A DNA stretch of 64,000 nucleotides from Mimachlamys varia (lineage: Eukaryota > Mollusca > Bivalvia > Pectinida > Pectinidae): positions 30,416,792 to 30,480,791 of the forward strand of contig OX392532.1 in NCBI GenBank assembly GCA_947623455.1, given 5' to 3'. Under the pieces are notes generated by a model. The model saw nothing but the letters and a program-made list of their open reading frames with translations. It was not told the origin of the DNA and did no database searches. The position numbers and the translations under genes are program-made. Shown in pieces: positions 19,630 through 30,447 of the stretch. The first letter of the stretch is position 1. Every line of letters starts with the position of its first letter.

Positions 19630-20846
19630 ACAATACTGATATAGTCAGGTACATAATTATGATATACTGATAGAGCAATGCAGGCACACATATATACTTT
19701 ATTACTAATACAGTCAATTACATAATACTGACATGGTAAAGTCATGTAGAATATACTGTGGGAGCCATGCACATATAACACAAAACAGAAAATAAAACAA
19801 CAATAATAATTATGAAAACAAATGAAAGTTTTGATTTTTCAATTAACCATTAATTGCACCTAAATTATCCTAAGCCATTAAGCCACCTACTGACATGGGT
19901 GTAACAAGGATTTTTTCTGTAAAAAAACACTTCTGTAAATTTACACATGAATAAAATTTGAATTTGTTATTTATAAGGATTTATTAGGATAAATTAAGGA
20001 TGCAGGCTGCCAGCCTCTATGTCCATATCAATAAATTACAAAAAATATAATAAATCATATCTTTCCGGTGCAATGTACACATAGCATTTGGATTATTGTT
20101 CTTTATATGAAAATCATGTGTTTTTCCAATGATTGTCCAACAGGATTTCAAAATGATAAACAGTTTCTGCATAGATGACATGTTGTCTGTTTCAGAGATC
20201 AACAATTCGATAACTGAAGAAGTGTTTCCTTCCATCTCATCGACAACGCTTTCTAACAATTTTCTAAGAGTGGCCTCTAGTTCTGTTATCATTGTTCTAG
20301 GCCAATCCAATTTTCATGAAATATTTATCCATCTCATATTTTTCAAAAAAACATTTCCCAATTCTATCTTGCATGTACATACCCTACAACAATACCTACA
20401 AAATAACACTAGCTTTATTACAAAATTGTTCTCTTATCAAGTGAAGTTGCCTAGTAATATTTTGCATCTGTAACTACATGTACCCTAGCTCCAATTTGAT
20501 TGGTAGTGAGTTCCAATTGTTCTTGTGATGTACATGCCAGTATAAAAGGTGGCAATTTACCTTTAAGTGGTGAATGAAAATTGACATTTTACCAGAATAA
20601 TTGCCACAGATTTTGATAATGTGATCAAAAAGATTTTGCAGGAGTATCCGTTTGATCTCCAAACATAGGATCAGAGTTTTTGATTTAGATCTCTTTAAAA
20701 TTTAAATAAAATGCTTAATCAAATTTCAGTGGTATTTCTATTGAAAACATTTCTAAGTAGTCTATAACATGATGCTTGACCTTAGATCTTTTTTTTTCTA
20801 AAACCATTCACCAATTTTCTTCCTATGAACATGATCATTATTTACC
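19630..20846. other. No confident gene; one coherent minus-strand frame
   Basis: The minus-strand frame ending at 20017 (from about 20310) reads ELEATLRKLLESVVDEMEG and MSSMQKLFIILKSCW, an amphipathic helix-like pattern. It has no good ATG context, no clear splice acceptor and no domain I recognise. It may be a relic exon. The rest is AT-rich. Confidence 0.3.
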
Positions 20847-21345
20847 AACAGTTAGGTCTTTGTTGACCTTATATAGAGGTTAATACTTGTTGACCTTCTT
20901 TGGAGCTCAAATAGGTCTTTGTTAACCTTATATATAGGTCAAATAGATATTTGTTAACCTTATGTAGAGGTTAAATAGGTCTTTATTGACATAGTGGTTA
21001 GATTGATCATTGTTGACCTTATATAGAAGTCAATTAGGTCTGTGTTAACCTTATATTGAGGTTGAACAGGTCTTTGGTTCCCTTATATAGAGGTCAAATT
21101 GGTACTTGTTTACCTGATATAGAGGTCAAAAAGGTCTTTGTTGACCTTATACAAAAGTCAAATAGGTATTTGATGACCTAACATAGAGATCAAATAGGTT
21201 TTTCTTGACCTTGTACTGAGGTTAAATGTTTGTTGACCTTATATAGGTCAAATAGGTCTTTGTTGACCCTATACAGATATTAAATAGTCTTTGTTGACCT
21301 TACATACAGGTTCACTAGGTCTTTGGTAAGCTTATATAGAGGTTA
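20847..21345. repeat. Minisatellite, about 32-bp unit, roughly 15 copies
   Basis: Degenerate tandem units of the form AGGTCTTTGTTGACCTTATA followed by TAGAGGTCAAAT. Unit length varies through small indels. No coding potential in any frame. Confidence 0.9.
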
Positions 21346-21579
21346 CCCCAGGTATATATACATTATTATTATTATGATACAATCAAACCTAATTATCTTT
21401 AAATCAGCTGTACCGCAGGTGAATCTAGTGTTATTTGAGTATTTGAGTTAAATGAGTTCCAATGTTCAAACCTTTTAATACTCAGATGCACATAATGCCA
21501 TTGGTATTGTATCAAATACTAAACAGCAAAACAAGTGGTCCAGAGGGCCTGTATCACTCACTTAAGTACAGTAGTATCT

Positions 21580-22440
21580 CAGCAATCATAAAAACATCCT
21601 AGGGGACAGAGCACAAAACCAATCCTTGTAACATATCTGTTTAAAAAAGTTGTGACTCGGAAATAAAGTCCCTAAGGTGTGACCAAACCCTGGGGTCAGT
21701 TCAAATAGCATGATAACATTAGACTCTTTATGCCCATTCAGCAATTCAATTGTATACATGCAGGTGTACATAGTTTAGGGATTGGGATCTCTACTGTTTC
21801 AAAGTTATGACCCAGGGGTTAAGTCTGCAAGTGTGGGGCAGACCCGGGAGTCATCCTGGAAGCATATGTGTATTTGTTTCTTTTTACTTATAGTTTTGTT
21901 TTGGGGATACGGATCTCAATCGTTACAAAGTTATGACTCGGGAAGGAAGTCTTCCAGAATGAAACATACCCAACTACCATCCTGCGAGCATTCATCGCCT
22001 TATAATAATCAGCAAATGCAAATACGGTTATAGGGATGGATGCTTATTTATAGTTGAGTAATTATAGTTGATATCTATTGTTTGCTTCCAGAGAAGAAGT
22101 TGCTTAAGCTAGATTTATGTTTTTGGCCCCGCACCTCAGCCCCTTGGAAAGCTGAATAGCCCCCAACAATTTTGTATCTCCAATACCTGGGAATGTTACC
22201 AGTGAATATGGTTGGTATACATCGCTTGATTATAGAGAAGTTGATTAAACCAAATAAGCTAAATCAAACTTGTTGGCTCTGCCCCTCAGTTCCCGGAGTG
22301 AATGTGCCCCTCCATTTGTACAGTTTGTAATATCCAGAAAATAGGGATTATTCCAGTCAAATTTGGATCAATTTCAAATGACTGCGTTTATCAGGGAAAA
22401 GGCACCTCAAGAAATTGTTGACTACCGACACAGCGTGAGG
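21580..22440. repeat. Diverged interspersed repeat with internal sub-units
   Basis: Recurring phrases such as GGATCTCTACTGTTTCAAAG / GGATCTCAATCGTTACAAAG and AGTTATGACCC / AGTTATGACTC show at least two diverged sub-units (21640-21870 and 21900-22000). The 22120-22320 part has GGCCCCGCACCTCAGCCCCT and GGCTCTGCCCCTCAGTTCCC. It looks like an old bivalve-type repeat. No coding frame is supported. Confidence 0.4.
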
Positions 22441-22627
22441 CATAAGTTCAAGGTGAGCTCATACAATATAATACACATATCTAAATCATCAAAAAATATA
22501 TCTTTATAATTTTTTTAAGTCACAGGGTATTGTATTTCATATAACATTTAAATGTTTAAAATGAAACAGACCCCTGTGACTTTCATGTAAGCAGTGCCAA
22601 TGTCTTTTATCACTGTCAGGTATACAT

Positions 22628-23110
22628 GTACCATATTTGTCATAATTAGCGCCCTCTACCCCACCATTTTTCGGAGATATCATAATTATATAAGCGCCCC
22701 TTTTAATCAAGACACAACTAATTGATTCTATTAAGCTGTGCGGTAAACCTCGCTGTGATTACAAGAAACAAATCCACAAATATTGGTTATTTGTGTACAA
22801 ATTATCCAAAATTTATGACAGTAGTGTCGCACATCTGGAGTACTACCAATTGTGGCCCATGGTCGGAAACCCACGGTACCCTTGTCTGAAGCTCAGGGGG
22901 CACCATCACTGATTGAACACTAATGCTGAGAAGTGTTTTGTGGCTTTCCGACGACAATGGAGGCCATTCTTGTCCAAATATATAGTAAAATGTACTTATT
23001 TACTTTATAAAAACAACATTTTTCGTCCAGATTCTATCTGTGTTATCCAATAGTGCGCCCCCTCTGGGGCCATTTTTTAGGTGTCCTGGGTGATAATTAC
23101 GGTAATTACA
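22628..23110. mobile_element. DNA element with TACCATATT.. inverted ends
   Basis: The left end (TACCATATTTGTCATAATTA, then GCGCCCTCTACC) mirrors the right end (TAGGTGTCCTGGGTGATAAT, then TACGGTAATT). The same ends bound 29735-30362. There is no transposase. It contains the hairpin repeat at 22861-22965. Confidence 0.6.
22861..22965. repeat. Small hairpin repeat, nested copy
   Basis: Starts GGTCGGAAACCCACGGTACC and ends TGTGGCTTTCCGACGACAAT. Same family as 8624-8697 with a longer loop; sits inside the element at 22628-23110. Confidence 0.65.
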
Positions 23111-23297
23111 GTAATTCGTGACATGCATACACACGAACAAACATCCTTAAACATAAACATGTAAACATTTTAAACAATAAGCATCTATGATATGAAAATC
23201 TATACATTCTCAACTTTAAAAAATGCACCTCTTTTTAACGATGGTTTTCGTTTTTGGCAAGATTAACTGCATCTGTTACCATGGCAACAGCAGAGGA

Positions 23298-23470
23298 AGG
23301 GGACTAGATAGGTCTTTTGTTGACTAGATAGTTCTTTTGTTGTCAGACATCTAGATAGTTCTTTTGTTGTCACAATAGATAGCTCTTTGTCGACTAGGTT
23401 GCTCTTTTGTCGACTTATTCAGTCTTTTGTCGACTTATTCGGTCTTTTGTTGACTAGATCGGTCTTTTGT
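23298..23470. repeat. Minisatellite of about 20-24-bp units
   Basis: Repeats of TCTTTTGTTGACTAGATAGT and TCTTTTGTCGACTTATTCGG, about eight copies. It ends immediately at the stop codon of the B-box gene, so it forms that gene's 3' untranslated side. Confidence 0.85.
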
Positions 23471-24985
23471 TTACTCATGGTACTTTAGAATCTTCACCAT
23501 TTTGCGTCCGAACACCGCCCATAGGATGTTTTGGTGATCAATGCCAATAACTCCAGCATTGATTGAGTCAACATGGAGTAACCGAATGAACTGTCCATCG
23601 CCAGAAAGGAGGCGGATGCATCCGTTCGCGGAATCACTGATCACAAGGTGACCAAAGGTGTCAAACTGGACATCACAGGGGCTGAAAGGATTGCCCATCT
23701 TGCAGCCCCCTCTGGTGGCAGGAAGATCTCCAATGTAACGGAAGAGTGCTTGGAAGTCCTTGTCCGTGACTAACACCTGTTTTTGATGGTGGCCTCCATC
23801 CTCTTCCAAATCCTTGTCTAATACAGCAACTTTCCTGGTGATGCCGCACTCCGACATCCGGTAGACCGAGCGGACTAGTGGTGCACTTCGCTTCAAAAAT
23901 TTGGTCTTTGTTGTGATGTTACCGGAAGTGAGCAAGATTGTGCCGCAGGGAGTGTATTTTACAATTTTTTTCGACATTCCGACAAGAATGTGTTCATCTG
24001 CTGTGACACAGAGACAGTACACTTTGGAGTCTGGAGTAAATCTGAGAGCTATCTTTTTTGTAAATGTGTCACATTCCAAGATTTCAAAATTATTATCCGA
24101 ACACAACCAGAGGTTCTGTGTGTGAGGCGATATTTGGACATCTCTGATTGGTCCTTTGCAAATCAACACTGTTTCCATTTTTCCGTGTCTATCAAGCAGT
24201 GTCACTGTGTTTCCATGGTTACAAATCCACGCACAATTTTCGCGGTTAGGACAAATAGAACTGATGGACTCTTCAGATTTGAACTCTGCCACCTTCTTCG
24301 TATAAATTAGGGGTTTACGTTCTGCCGAAGTTGTGAATTCCCCAAACGCTTGCTCCAGACAGCTACTTGGGGCTTCATTTCGAACAAAAGTGAAATGATG
24401 ACATGAAGGCTGTGCTGGAAGTATTTGTTCTGGTTTGGTTGTAAGTTCATGTCCTGTATCATACATCTGAATATCTGTACCCTCTACAAGGATTTGTTTA
24501 CAATTTTGCAGGTTGTCATGCAAGGCATCCAGGCGAGTATGTACTTCAGTTATGTATATTTGTAGTTTTCTTTTATTTTCCTCTTCTAATTGTTTGTAAA
24601 GACCCTTGAACATGCATGTAATGACGTCGATTTTGAGTTTCAGTGCCTTTCCCTGCTGCACAATTTTCTCTGTAAGTTGGCCATACCTGTTGGACGTCTG
24701 CACCAGTTCGTCCTCGGCCCACGTCAGGCACTGAACGAGCTGTAAGCATTGCCACCCCTCGGTGGTATCTATGTATTGCTGAATCTTTGACCGTGTCGAT
24801 GCGGCAAGATCGCTCAGTGCACACATCTCGTGGCCTTTGTGTACAGTAGACAGACATGTCAAACAAGCCAGGTCCTTACACAATTCACAGAACAGTGTCA
24901 AAGTTTTGTCTGGGTGATGAGCACATGTAGTTTGTCCATGCTGTCTCGCAGAAACACTTACTTGCTCCTCGTGATCACTCGCCAT
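23471..24985 (-). CDS. B-box/coiled-coil/propeller protein (TRIM2/3-like, no RING)
   Basis: 504 residues in one exon. A B-box type 2 zinc finger has the full ligand set C21, H24, C33, C36, C41, C44, H49, H52. A helical region of about 55-165 is probably coiled coil (TEKIVQQGKALKLKID; LEEENKRKLQIYITEV). A filamin-like linker is not evident. Residues about 225-504 look like a six-bladed beta propeller, clearest in the last NHL-type repeat (SPCDVQFDTFGHLVISDSAN). This is the architecture of the large bivalve family annotated as TRIM-like or E3 ligase-like. No RING finger precedes the B-box, so ligase activity is not supported; a scaffold or RNA/protein-binding role is inferred. Start ATG is followed by an acidic start (MASDHEEQ). 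A lineage-expanded retrocopy origin is possible given the lack of introns. Confidence 0.85.
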   Translation of the reverse strand: MASDHEEQVSVSARQHGQTTCAHHPDKTLTLFCELCKDLACLTCLSTVHKGHEMCALSDLAASTRSKIQQYIDTTEGWQCLQLVQCLTWAEDELVQTSNRYGQLTEKIVQQGKALKLKIDVITCMFKGLYKQLEEENKRKLQIYITEVHTRLDALHDNLQNCKQILVEGTDIQMYDTGHELTTKPEQILPAQPSCHHFTFVRNEAPSSCLEQAFGEFTTSAERKPLIYTKKVAEFKSEESISSICPNRENCAWICNHGNTVTLLDRHGKMETVLICKGPIRDVQISPHTQNLWLCSDNNFEILECDTFTKKIALRFTPDSKVYCLCVTADEHILVGMSKKIVKYTPCGTILLTSGNITTKTKFLKRSAPLVRSVYRMSECGITRKVAVLDKDLEEDGGHHQKQVLVTDKDFQALFRYIGDLPATRGGCKMGNPFSPCDVQFDTFGHLVISDSANGCIRLLSGDGQFIRLLHVDSINAGVIGIDHQNILWAVFGRKMVKILKYHE

Positions 24986-25140
24986 CTTTAGATCTGCCTT
25001 TTGTACACCGCACCTTACCCTGTAATCTATAGCTAGTATACTGTATCTATTAGCTGTTTCGGTTTCGATTTAGGATGGCGCGCTGTAATTTTTGTGGTTG
25101 ATGCGATCAAACCAGAGACGTATTAGACGTCTATATGCAA
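24986..25140 (-). promoter_or_regulatory. Probable 5' flank of the B-box gene
   Basis: The region immediately upstream of the start at 24985, before the first repeat copy. No clear TATA box at the usual distance. Assigned by position only. Confidence 0.25.
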
Positions 25141-25325
25141 CAGGGTCCTGAGAATTTGTTACAGCTAGCTTGCGAGCTCATACATATAGCAGAGACGTAT
25201 AAAGCCATATATACGTATCTGTATATAGTTTTGGGCCTAAGCTAATGTGCTTAGTGTAATTTATGACCATTGATGAAGGCATTTTTATCGAAAATTTATC
25301 TACCCCCCCCCCCCCCCCCCCCCCA
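25141..25325. repeat. Fold-back family, partial copy with poly-C
   Basis: Left terminus CAGGGTCCTGAGAATTTGTT then ACAGCTAGCTT, an internal insertion, and an interior ending in about 22 C (from about 25302). Confidence 0.6.
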
Positions 25326-25683
25326 AAAAGGTGGTCTTTAAAGTCTCTAATCAAACATATTTTTTTTTTAGAAACAATATCTAGTTGACAATTTAGACGA
25401 TATTTTCAACTGTTCCTAACAAGATAAACAAACAAATATACTTTGCTATTCAGATTGTACTTACTACATAAATGTTGTAATAATTAAATACATTTTTAGG
25501 AACTCACTGGAGCTGTTTTTCCACACGTTATAACTACTGCAAATAGCTGTGTATATATGTGTATGCACCTTGCTTTATATTGTCTCTCCATGGACTTAAA
25601 GAGTAGTGCTTTCTAATTCTAATTCAATTCAGTGGTCACACCGCACCAGAGACGTACGCGTACAATTATATATTACGTGCTAT
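25326..25683. other. No recognised gene
   Basis: AT-rich; nothing seen. Confidence 0.5.
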
Positions 25684-25686
25684 GTA

Positions 25687-25877
25687 CCACAGGGACCTAA
25701 GAATATGTTATAGCTAGTTTTTGCGCATACATTAAGGTGTTTATAATTTGTACACTTTTTGGGGGTTTGAATGACTTTTATTTTTATCGAAAATGTTTTG
25801 GTTTTTTTTTTTGGGGGGGGGGGGGCCCAAAAAAACAACAAAAAACTAGCTGATACAAATTATCAGGTCCCTGTACA
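25687..25877. mobile_element. Fold-back element copy
   Basis: Begins CCACAGGGACCTAAGAATAT and ends AATTATCAGGTCCCTGT. A poly-T/poly-G centre lies at about 25801-25825. No clean target duplication was found. Confidence 0.7.
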
Positions 25878-25954
25878 TGTGGTATTAATTCCGTAGTTAT
25901 ACACGTCTCTGGTCACACACAAACAGCGTCACATGATATGTAAAGCTTATTTGG

Positions 25955-25955
<1 letters not shown>

Positions 25956-25994
<39 letters not shown>

Positions 25995-25995
25995 G
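25956..25995. repeat. (ATC)n microsatellite
   Basis: About 13 perfect trinucleotide units. Confidence 0.95.
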
Positions 25996-26094
25996 TGATT
26001 TCTATCGTCATCATAAGATAATATTGAGAATTTAATTATAAGTTCCAGAAAACCAAACAGCTAGTCCCCGAGGTTTTTAACTATGAATGGATGT

Positions 26095-26192
26095 ACACAG
26101 GGACATGAGAATTCTTTACAGCTAGTTTTGGATCTGAATGCCTTATAAGTTTGGTCCAAAACTAGCTGTAACAAATTGTCAAGTCCCTGTGG
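26095..26192. mobile_element. Fold-back element, about 98-bp deletion form
   Basis: Left CACAGGGACATGAGAATTCT and right TTGTCAAGTCCCTGTG with almost nothing between the arms (AGTTTTGGATC ... GGTCCAAAACT). Confidence 0.75.
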
Positions 26193-26529
26193 TATCGATT
26201 GCTTGTACACGTTCATATTCTAGGAGATTTTAAAATCAAACTACATATATTGTAAACAGTTTCAAGAAAACTCAGAACGTTACTTGGGATAGTTTTAATT
26301 GTTGGCTCATCAAGCACGTTTTTTCAACAATGTCATTTCTATTTCAAAGTAAAATGGACCCTGAAGAATTTACACCAATATACTTCAATATTTTACAATA
26401 ACAGGCTAAAACGGCTAAAACGTTCTAACGTCGGACTTGAGAATGTGTGTTGTACGTTATGATGTTTGCTTGCAAAGCTCTGTCATTTATATAGACCATG
26501 TATACCTGTAACAGAGGTCATTATTTATC

Positions 26530-26615
26530 TAAATGCCTCCGCTAGGAGTCGAACCCGGAACCTCGGAACCTAGTCTACGCTCACCCGATCGAGCTAAAGA
26601 GAAGATCTCCCTTGC
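26530..26615 (-). repeat. tRNA-like SINE head (minus strand)
   Basis: On the minus strand: A box TTTAGCTCGATCGGGTGAGCG, then B box CCGGGTTCGACTCCTAGCGG. The acceptor ends do not pair fully, so it is not called as a functional tRNA. It could be a degraded tRNA pseudogene. Confidence 0.5.
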
Positions 26616-26689
26616 CAAGCGGTATATTGCAGCTAGTATTTACCAGGGTTACATACCATACAAGAACAAATTCAATTTTTAAATAATTA

Positions 26690-26970
26690 AATAGGATATT
26701 TTTATATTGATCTTATTTGAAAGAATTGAACATAATTTAGGTGTGGGCTAAAACAACAAGCCGAAGTTAGACGGCGGTTCAAAATGAATGCATTTTAACA
26801 GTTTAAATAAAGAAATACCGAGTTTCAACTACTGCTGTACCGATACCACGTATAAGAATTCAACTTGAATATCGCTGATATCAGCCGATCAAAACTAATT
26901 ATATTAATATGATAAGTTATTTGGCTTGATTTTCGCCTAAATTTTTGCCGAAAGTTTTGTATATTGGGCA
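26690..26970. mobile_element. TTAA-type MITE, copy D, truncated
   Basis: Shares the interior (GTGTGGGCTAAAACAACAAG; CGATAAGTTATTTGGCTTGA-like sequence) and the right end (CCGAAAGTTTTGTATATTGG). The left terminus is lost. Confidence 0.65.
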
Positions 26971-27179
26971 TACCGAATACATTTGCAGCTATGACCGTCA
27001 AACAAATCCCAAGATCGAAAACTGTTCCCGTAATATCATCCCTTCTGCACACCACATTTATTGAAGCCACAGGGTCCTGCTAATTTGTTATATGTGAAAT
27101 GTAGCATCATAAAATGATTTTAGCACACTTTTATAGCTTTTGTGGGATTGTGGTGGTGGAAGTGGGGTGATACACTTTT

Positions 27180-27258
27180 GATAATGCTTTGATAAATATG
27201 CCACCCTCAATGCTTTGATAAATATGCCACTCTCAATTCTTTGATAAATATGCCATGA
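27180..27258. repeat. Three tandem 26-bp units
   Basis: Unit TGCTTTGATAAATATGCCAC plus CCTCAA, three copies with minor change. Confidence 0.85.
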
Positions 27259-27823
27259 AATATTGGACAGCAAATCGCAAATTCTACATAATGTATAACA
27301 TTTGTTTATTGATTTACATTCAATCCCACAGTATGTGTGTGAAGATCTAGACTTCTCATTTTTTGTTAGAGAGTTGGTTTAAATAGACTGAAGTTAAGGC
27401 CGTGTTGGTTTCAAGGTGATACCATTGTTTCACCATGGCATCATGATGGTCATCGGATCTAGACTAGTTCTATTGATGATTGATTTCCCTGGGAAGTGGA
27501 ACAATCTCTTTTTAAAAATATATAGGCCTATATAGGCCTACTTTAGATTGAAAGTGTAGAATGCCTTTATAATATCTTTATTTTGAATATGCTTCAAATT
27601 GATACAGCAACAACAATTTCATTTAACAGAGACGTATAAACACGATCAAGACGTCTCTGCCTTTCAATTATTGATTTTTATTTTCTAAATTAAAAATATC
27701 ACTTCACTTTTTTTCATGTCGTGAACTTAATTAACAGTATCCAACAGAAGCCTGAGGTTTTGCTAAATAAATCTATTTTAAGAATATAAATGACATGTTG
27801 TTATAACACAAAGATGTCTGACT

Positions 27824-28409
27824 TTATAAATACGTCTCTGCCATTATCATTAATTTAGGCCGAATTTCAGATTCATTGGTATACATGTTATCTTTATAAG
27901 AGTTATCTCCCTTTTCGCCAATTTTGCGCATGACGAGGAAGTGTCTGGATATTGTACACAAGAAAAAGGCTGTCGACATAAACAGACCCGTCAGAACCAA
28001 AATAGACGTGAGTATGTCAACAAAACATGATTATTGATCGATGTGAGGTAACAATACAATTAATAGATCAAGTTAGACAAACATTTGATGACTTACAGAA
28101 CGCGAGAACAGTAACATTATTGCCACAGAACAAGGAGAAATGTCTGGGCAGTGGTTTGACAGTGCACACACGTGCATCACCTTGAGTACTTGATAATGAG
28201 AGTTTCTCCACGAGTGGCGTTTTGGTAACTCGATTCCATGGTAATTTATCAACGACACCACAGAACGAATACGTAAATAACCCAGAGTCGGGGAAAGGAT
28301 GGTTTGTTTGGAAATTGGGCCTACCATCAGATATACATATGTACATGTAACACTTTCCTTTACAATCGTATTTTGATGCACATGCAGCATGTCTGACACT
28401 GCTGGACAT
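27824..28409 (-). CDS. Candidate 3' end of a membrane protein (tentative)
   Basis: The minus-strand frame from 28409 is Cys-rich (ASKYDCKGKCYMYICISDG; FTYSFCGVVDKLPWNRV). A possible donor (TTCT|GTAAGT) sits at 28097, and a possible acceptor (GTCGACAG) leaves an exon starting at 27969. Joining them keeps phase and gives a hydrophobic stretch followed by a basic residue and a polar tail to the stop at 27824-27826. This could be a single-pass receptor. The family is not recognised, the acceptor is weak, and there is a competing plus-strand reading (ATG at 27930 with a good GTGAGT donor at 28003). Low confidence. Confidence 0.22.
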
Positions 28410-29734
28410 TGAAATAATATCTCAGCCGTGTTGTTGATGTTCAGATTCTGAGAGCTTCTTTAACTGTAACACAATGGTATCAGAGTTTTTGACTCTAATT
28501 TGATAGCATTTGAGTGTATTGCCAAGTACGTAGGGTGTTTTTATCAGTTTAAATTATAATATGCAGGGTTTTCCCTGACGCACAAAAACCCGCATTTTGA
28601 CTCCTTAAATTGTTAAAGGACTCCAAAATTGATGAAGTTTTTCATATGTTATGTTTGATTAATGAAAGATGTGGAATTTAATTTATTTTGAAATTTCAGG
28701 GGTAAATGAGATAAAGAAAATTAAAACTTGTATTAGTTAGTTTGTTAAAGTGTAGATAGATTTAATAATACAATACATACATGTTTATAGTACCAGAACA
28801 TACTCATACTAAAGCATAAAAAATGATTACTGAGCCACCAGCGACATGCGAAAAATTCTAGAGCTGAAAATGACGAAAGGTCATCAATGTCAACCTGATA
28901 ATGTCTCCCCCAACCCTGTATGAGTAGAATAAACAGGTCTGTCATGGAGCAATATATATCTATGTATTTGTACAGTGACCAATATAGTATTACGGTATAT
29001 ACGATGTGAATTGTTTGAGAAAATATTGTTTGATAACAAAGCGACCTTACTTTCATTATTGATCAACAATATGAATTTGGTGGTTTTACTGTGCTGAACA
29101 TTGTATTTGTGATCTATACCCTTGCTGATAAGTGTATGCCTATCGCCCTGTATATTATTGGCCTGGATTTGACCCTGCTGACTGGTCAGTCTAAAATCAA
29201 TGAGGTCATGGTGACCAAGGCCAGTTATATTTACATCTGGCCTAGGCTGTGTAAACATGTTTACTGACCTGTCCAAGGTAGGGCTGAGAAAGCTGACCAG
29301 TGCTTTACATATGTTTACCATGTACTAATGTGCTAAACCAATAGGTTCAATGCATGGCAGCTGACTTCTTTAATTTAATTTTTTCTCTAAGTTTGTAATT
29401 CTTTCCAAAAAATTGGCATCATTAATAAGTACGGTACATTTATTAAAAATTTTTAAAATGTCAGTTCGTTTCTGAAAATTCTGCACCTTTATCAATAGAA
29501 AACACATAATTGAAATACAAAAAAAGTATATATTTATAGTAATACGTTAGGTAAAATATTTTATATCATCTAACCTTCTTAACCATCATGCAGGTGAATT
29601 TACAGCCTCATTAACTAATTAATTGGGATTCAAACTCATGAGGAAAGCATGCTTTACCACTACATTAAGTAATTTTTATTTGGAATATATCAAAATTTAA
29701 TTTTGCTTTATACACAATGTACAATTGTATATTG
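28410..29734. other. No confident gene
   Basis: A 143-codon minus-strand frame (28890-29321) is open but unrecognised and has no supporting splice or domain signal. A weak tRNA-like block lies on the minus strand near 29625-29670 (GTTTGAATCCC). Confidence 0.35.
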
Positions 29735-30362
29735 TATCCGCTGCAATTTAAGCGCCCCTCTTTCTGCAGATCCAGGGGAATTGAAATTATATAAGCACCC
29801 CTGCTAATCGTGACACAAATAAATTATTCTATATTATGATACGATACACCCCCCACAGGAAAATCAAATTCAAATATTGGTATCATCATAATAATGTGGC
29901 TTATGACTATTTATGTATAAATTTGCGGAAATTGATAACAACTAAATTATATAATTATTTCTATATTATGGTATGATACCCTTGGAAAAATCAAACATCG
30001 GTATCATCATAATTAAAATAATGTGGCTTATATCAATGACTGTTATTTATATAAATTTGTCGAAAATTGATAACAACTAAATTAATAAATTACCAGGTAT
30101 TCTATATTATGATACAATAACCACTGTGACCCCCCAACACACACACCTTTATCAAATATTGGTATCATCATAATCATGTGGCTTATGACTATTTATGTAC
30201 AGATGTACTACCCATTCTGGTATCAATACGTTGTACTGATTGAATTTATAAATACAACTTTTTTCGTCCAGATCTTAGTTTTATTATCCTAGTAAGTGCC
30301 CCCTTTCATTTTTAACCAAATTTTTAGGTGCTTTGGGCACTAATTAAGGCGAATATGGTATA
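29735..30362. mobile_element. DNA element with internal tandem units
   Basis: The right end (TTAGGTGCTTTGGGCACTAA, then TTAAGGCGAATATGGTATA) resembles that of 22628-23110, and the interior shares AACTTTTTTCGTCCAGAT. About three tandem units of roughly 120 bp (phrases TTCTATATTATGATACGATA, ATTGGTATCATCATAAT, GTGGCTTATGACTATTTATG) fill 29830-30230. There is no transposase. Confidence 0.6.
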
Positions 30363-30447
30363 GATTAAATATGACTAGTCTTTTTGACGTACTGGGTAAA
30401 ACTTTGACATGATATTACATATTTCCAAACTAATAAACACATCTTAA

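Noticed and set aside
20847..21345. CRISPR-like array
   Set aside because: Units are contiguous and degenerate with no unique spacers; this is a eukaryotic minisatellite. The same applies to 42140-42790 and 49434-50212.
27930..28002. Plus-strand mini-exon (MTRKCLDIVHKKK...) with a GTGAGT donor
   Set aside because: Only 25 codons, no downstream partner exon found; kept only as a competing reading to the minus-strand candidate.
28890..29321. 143-codon minus-strand frame
   Set aside because: No recognisable domain, no splice or start context, AT-rich composition like its surroundings.
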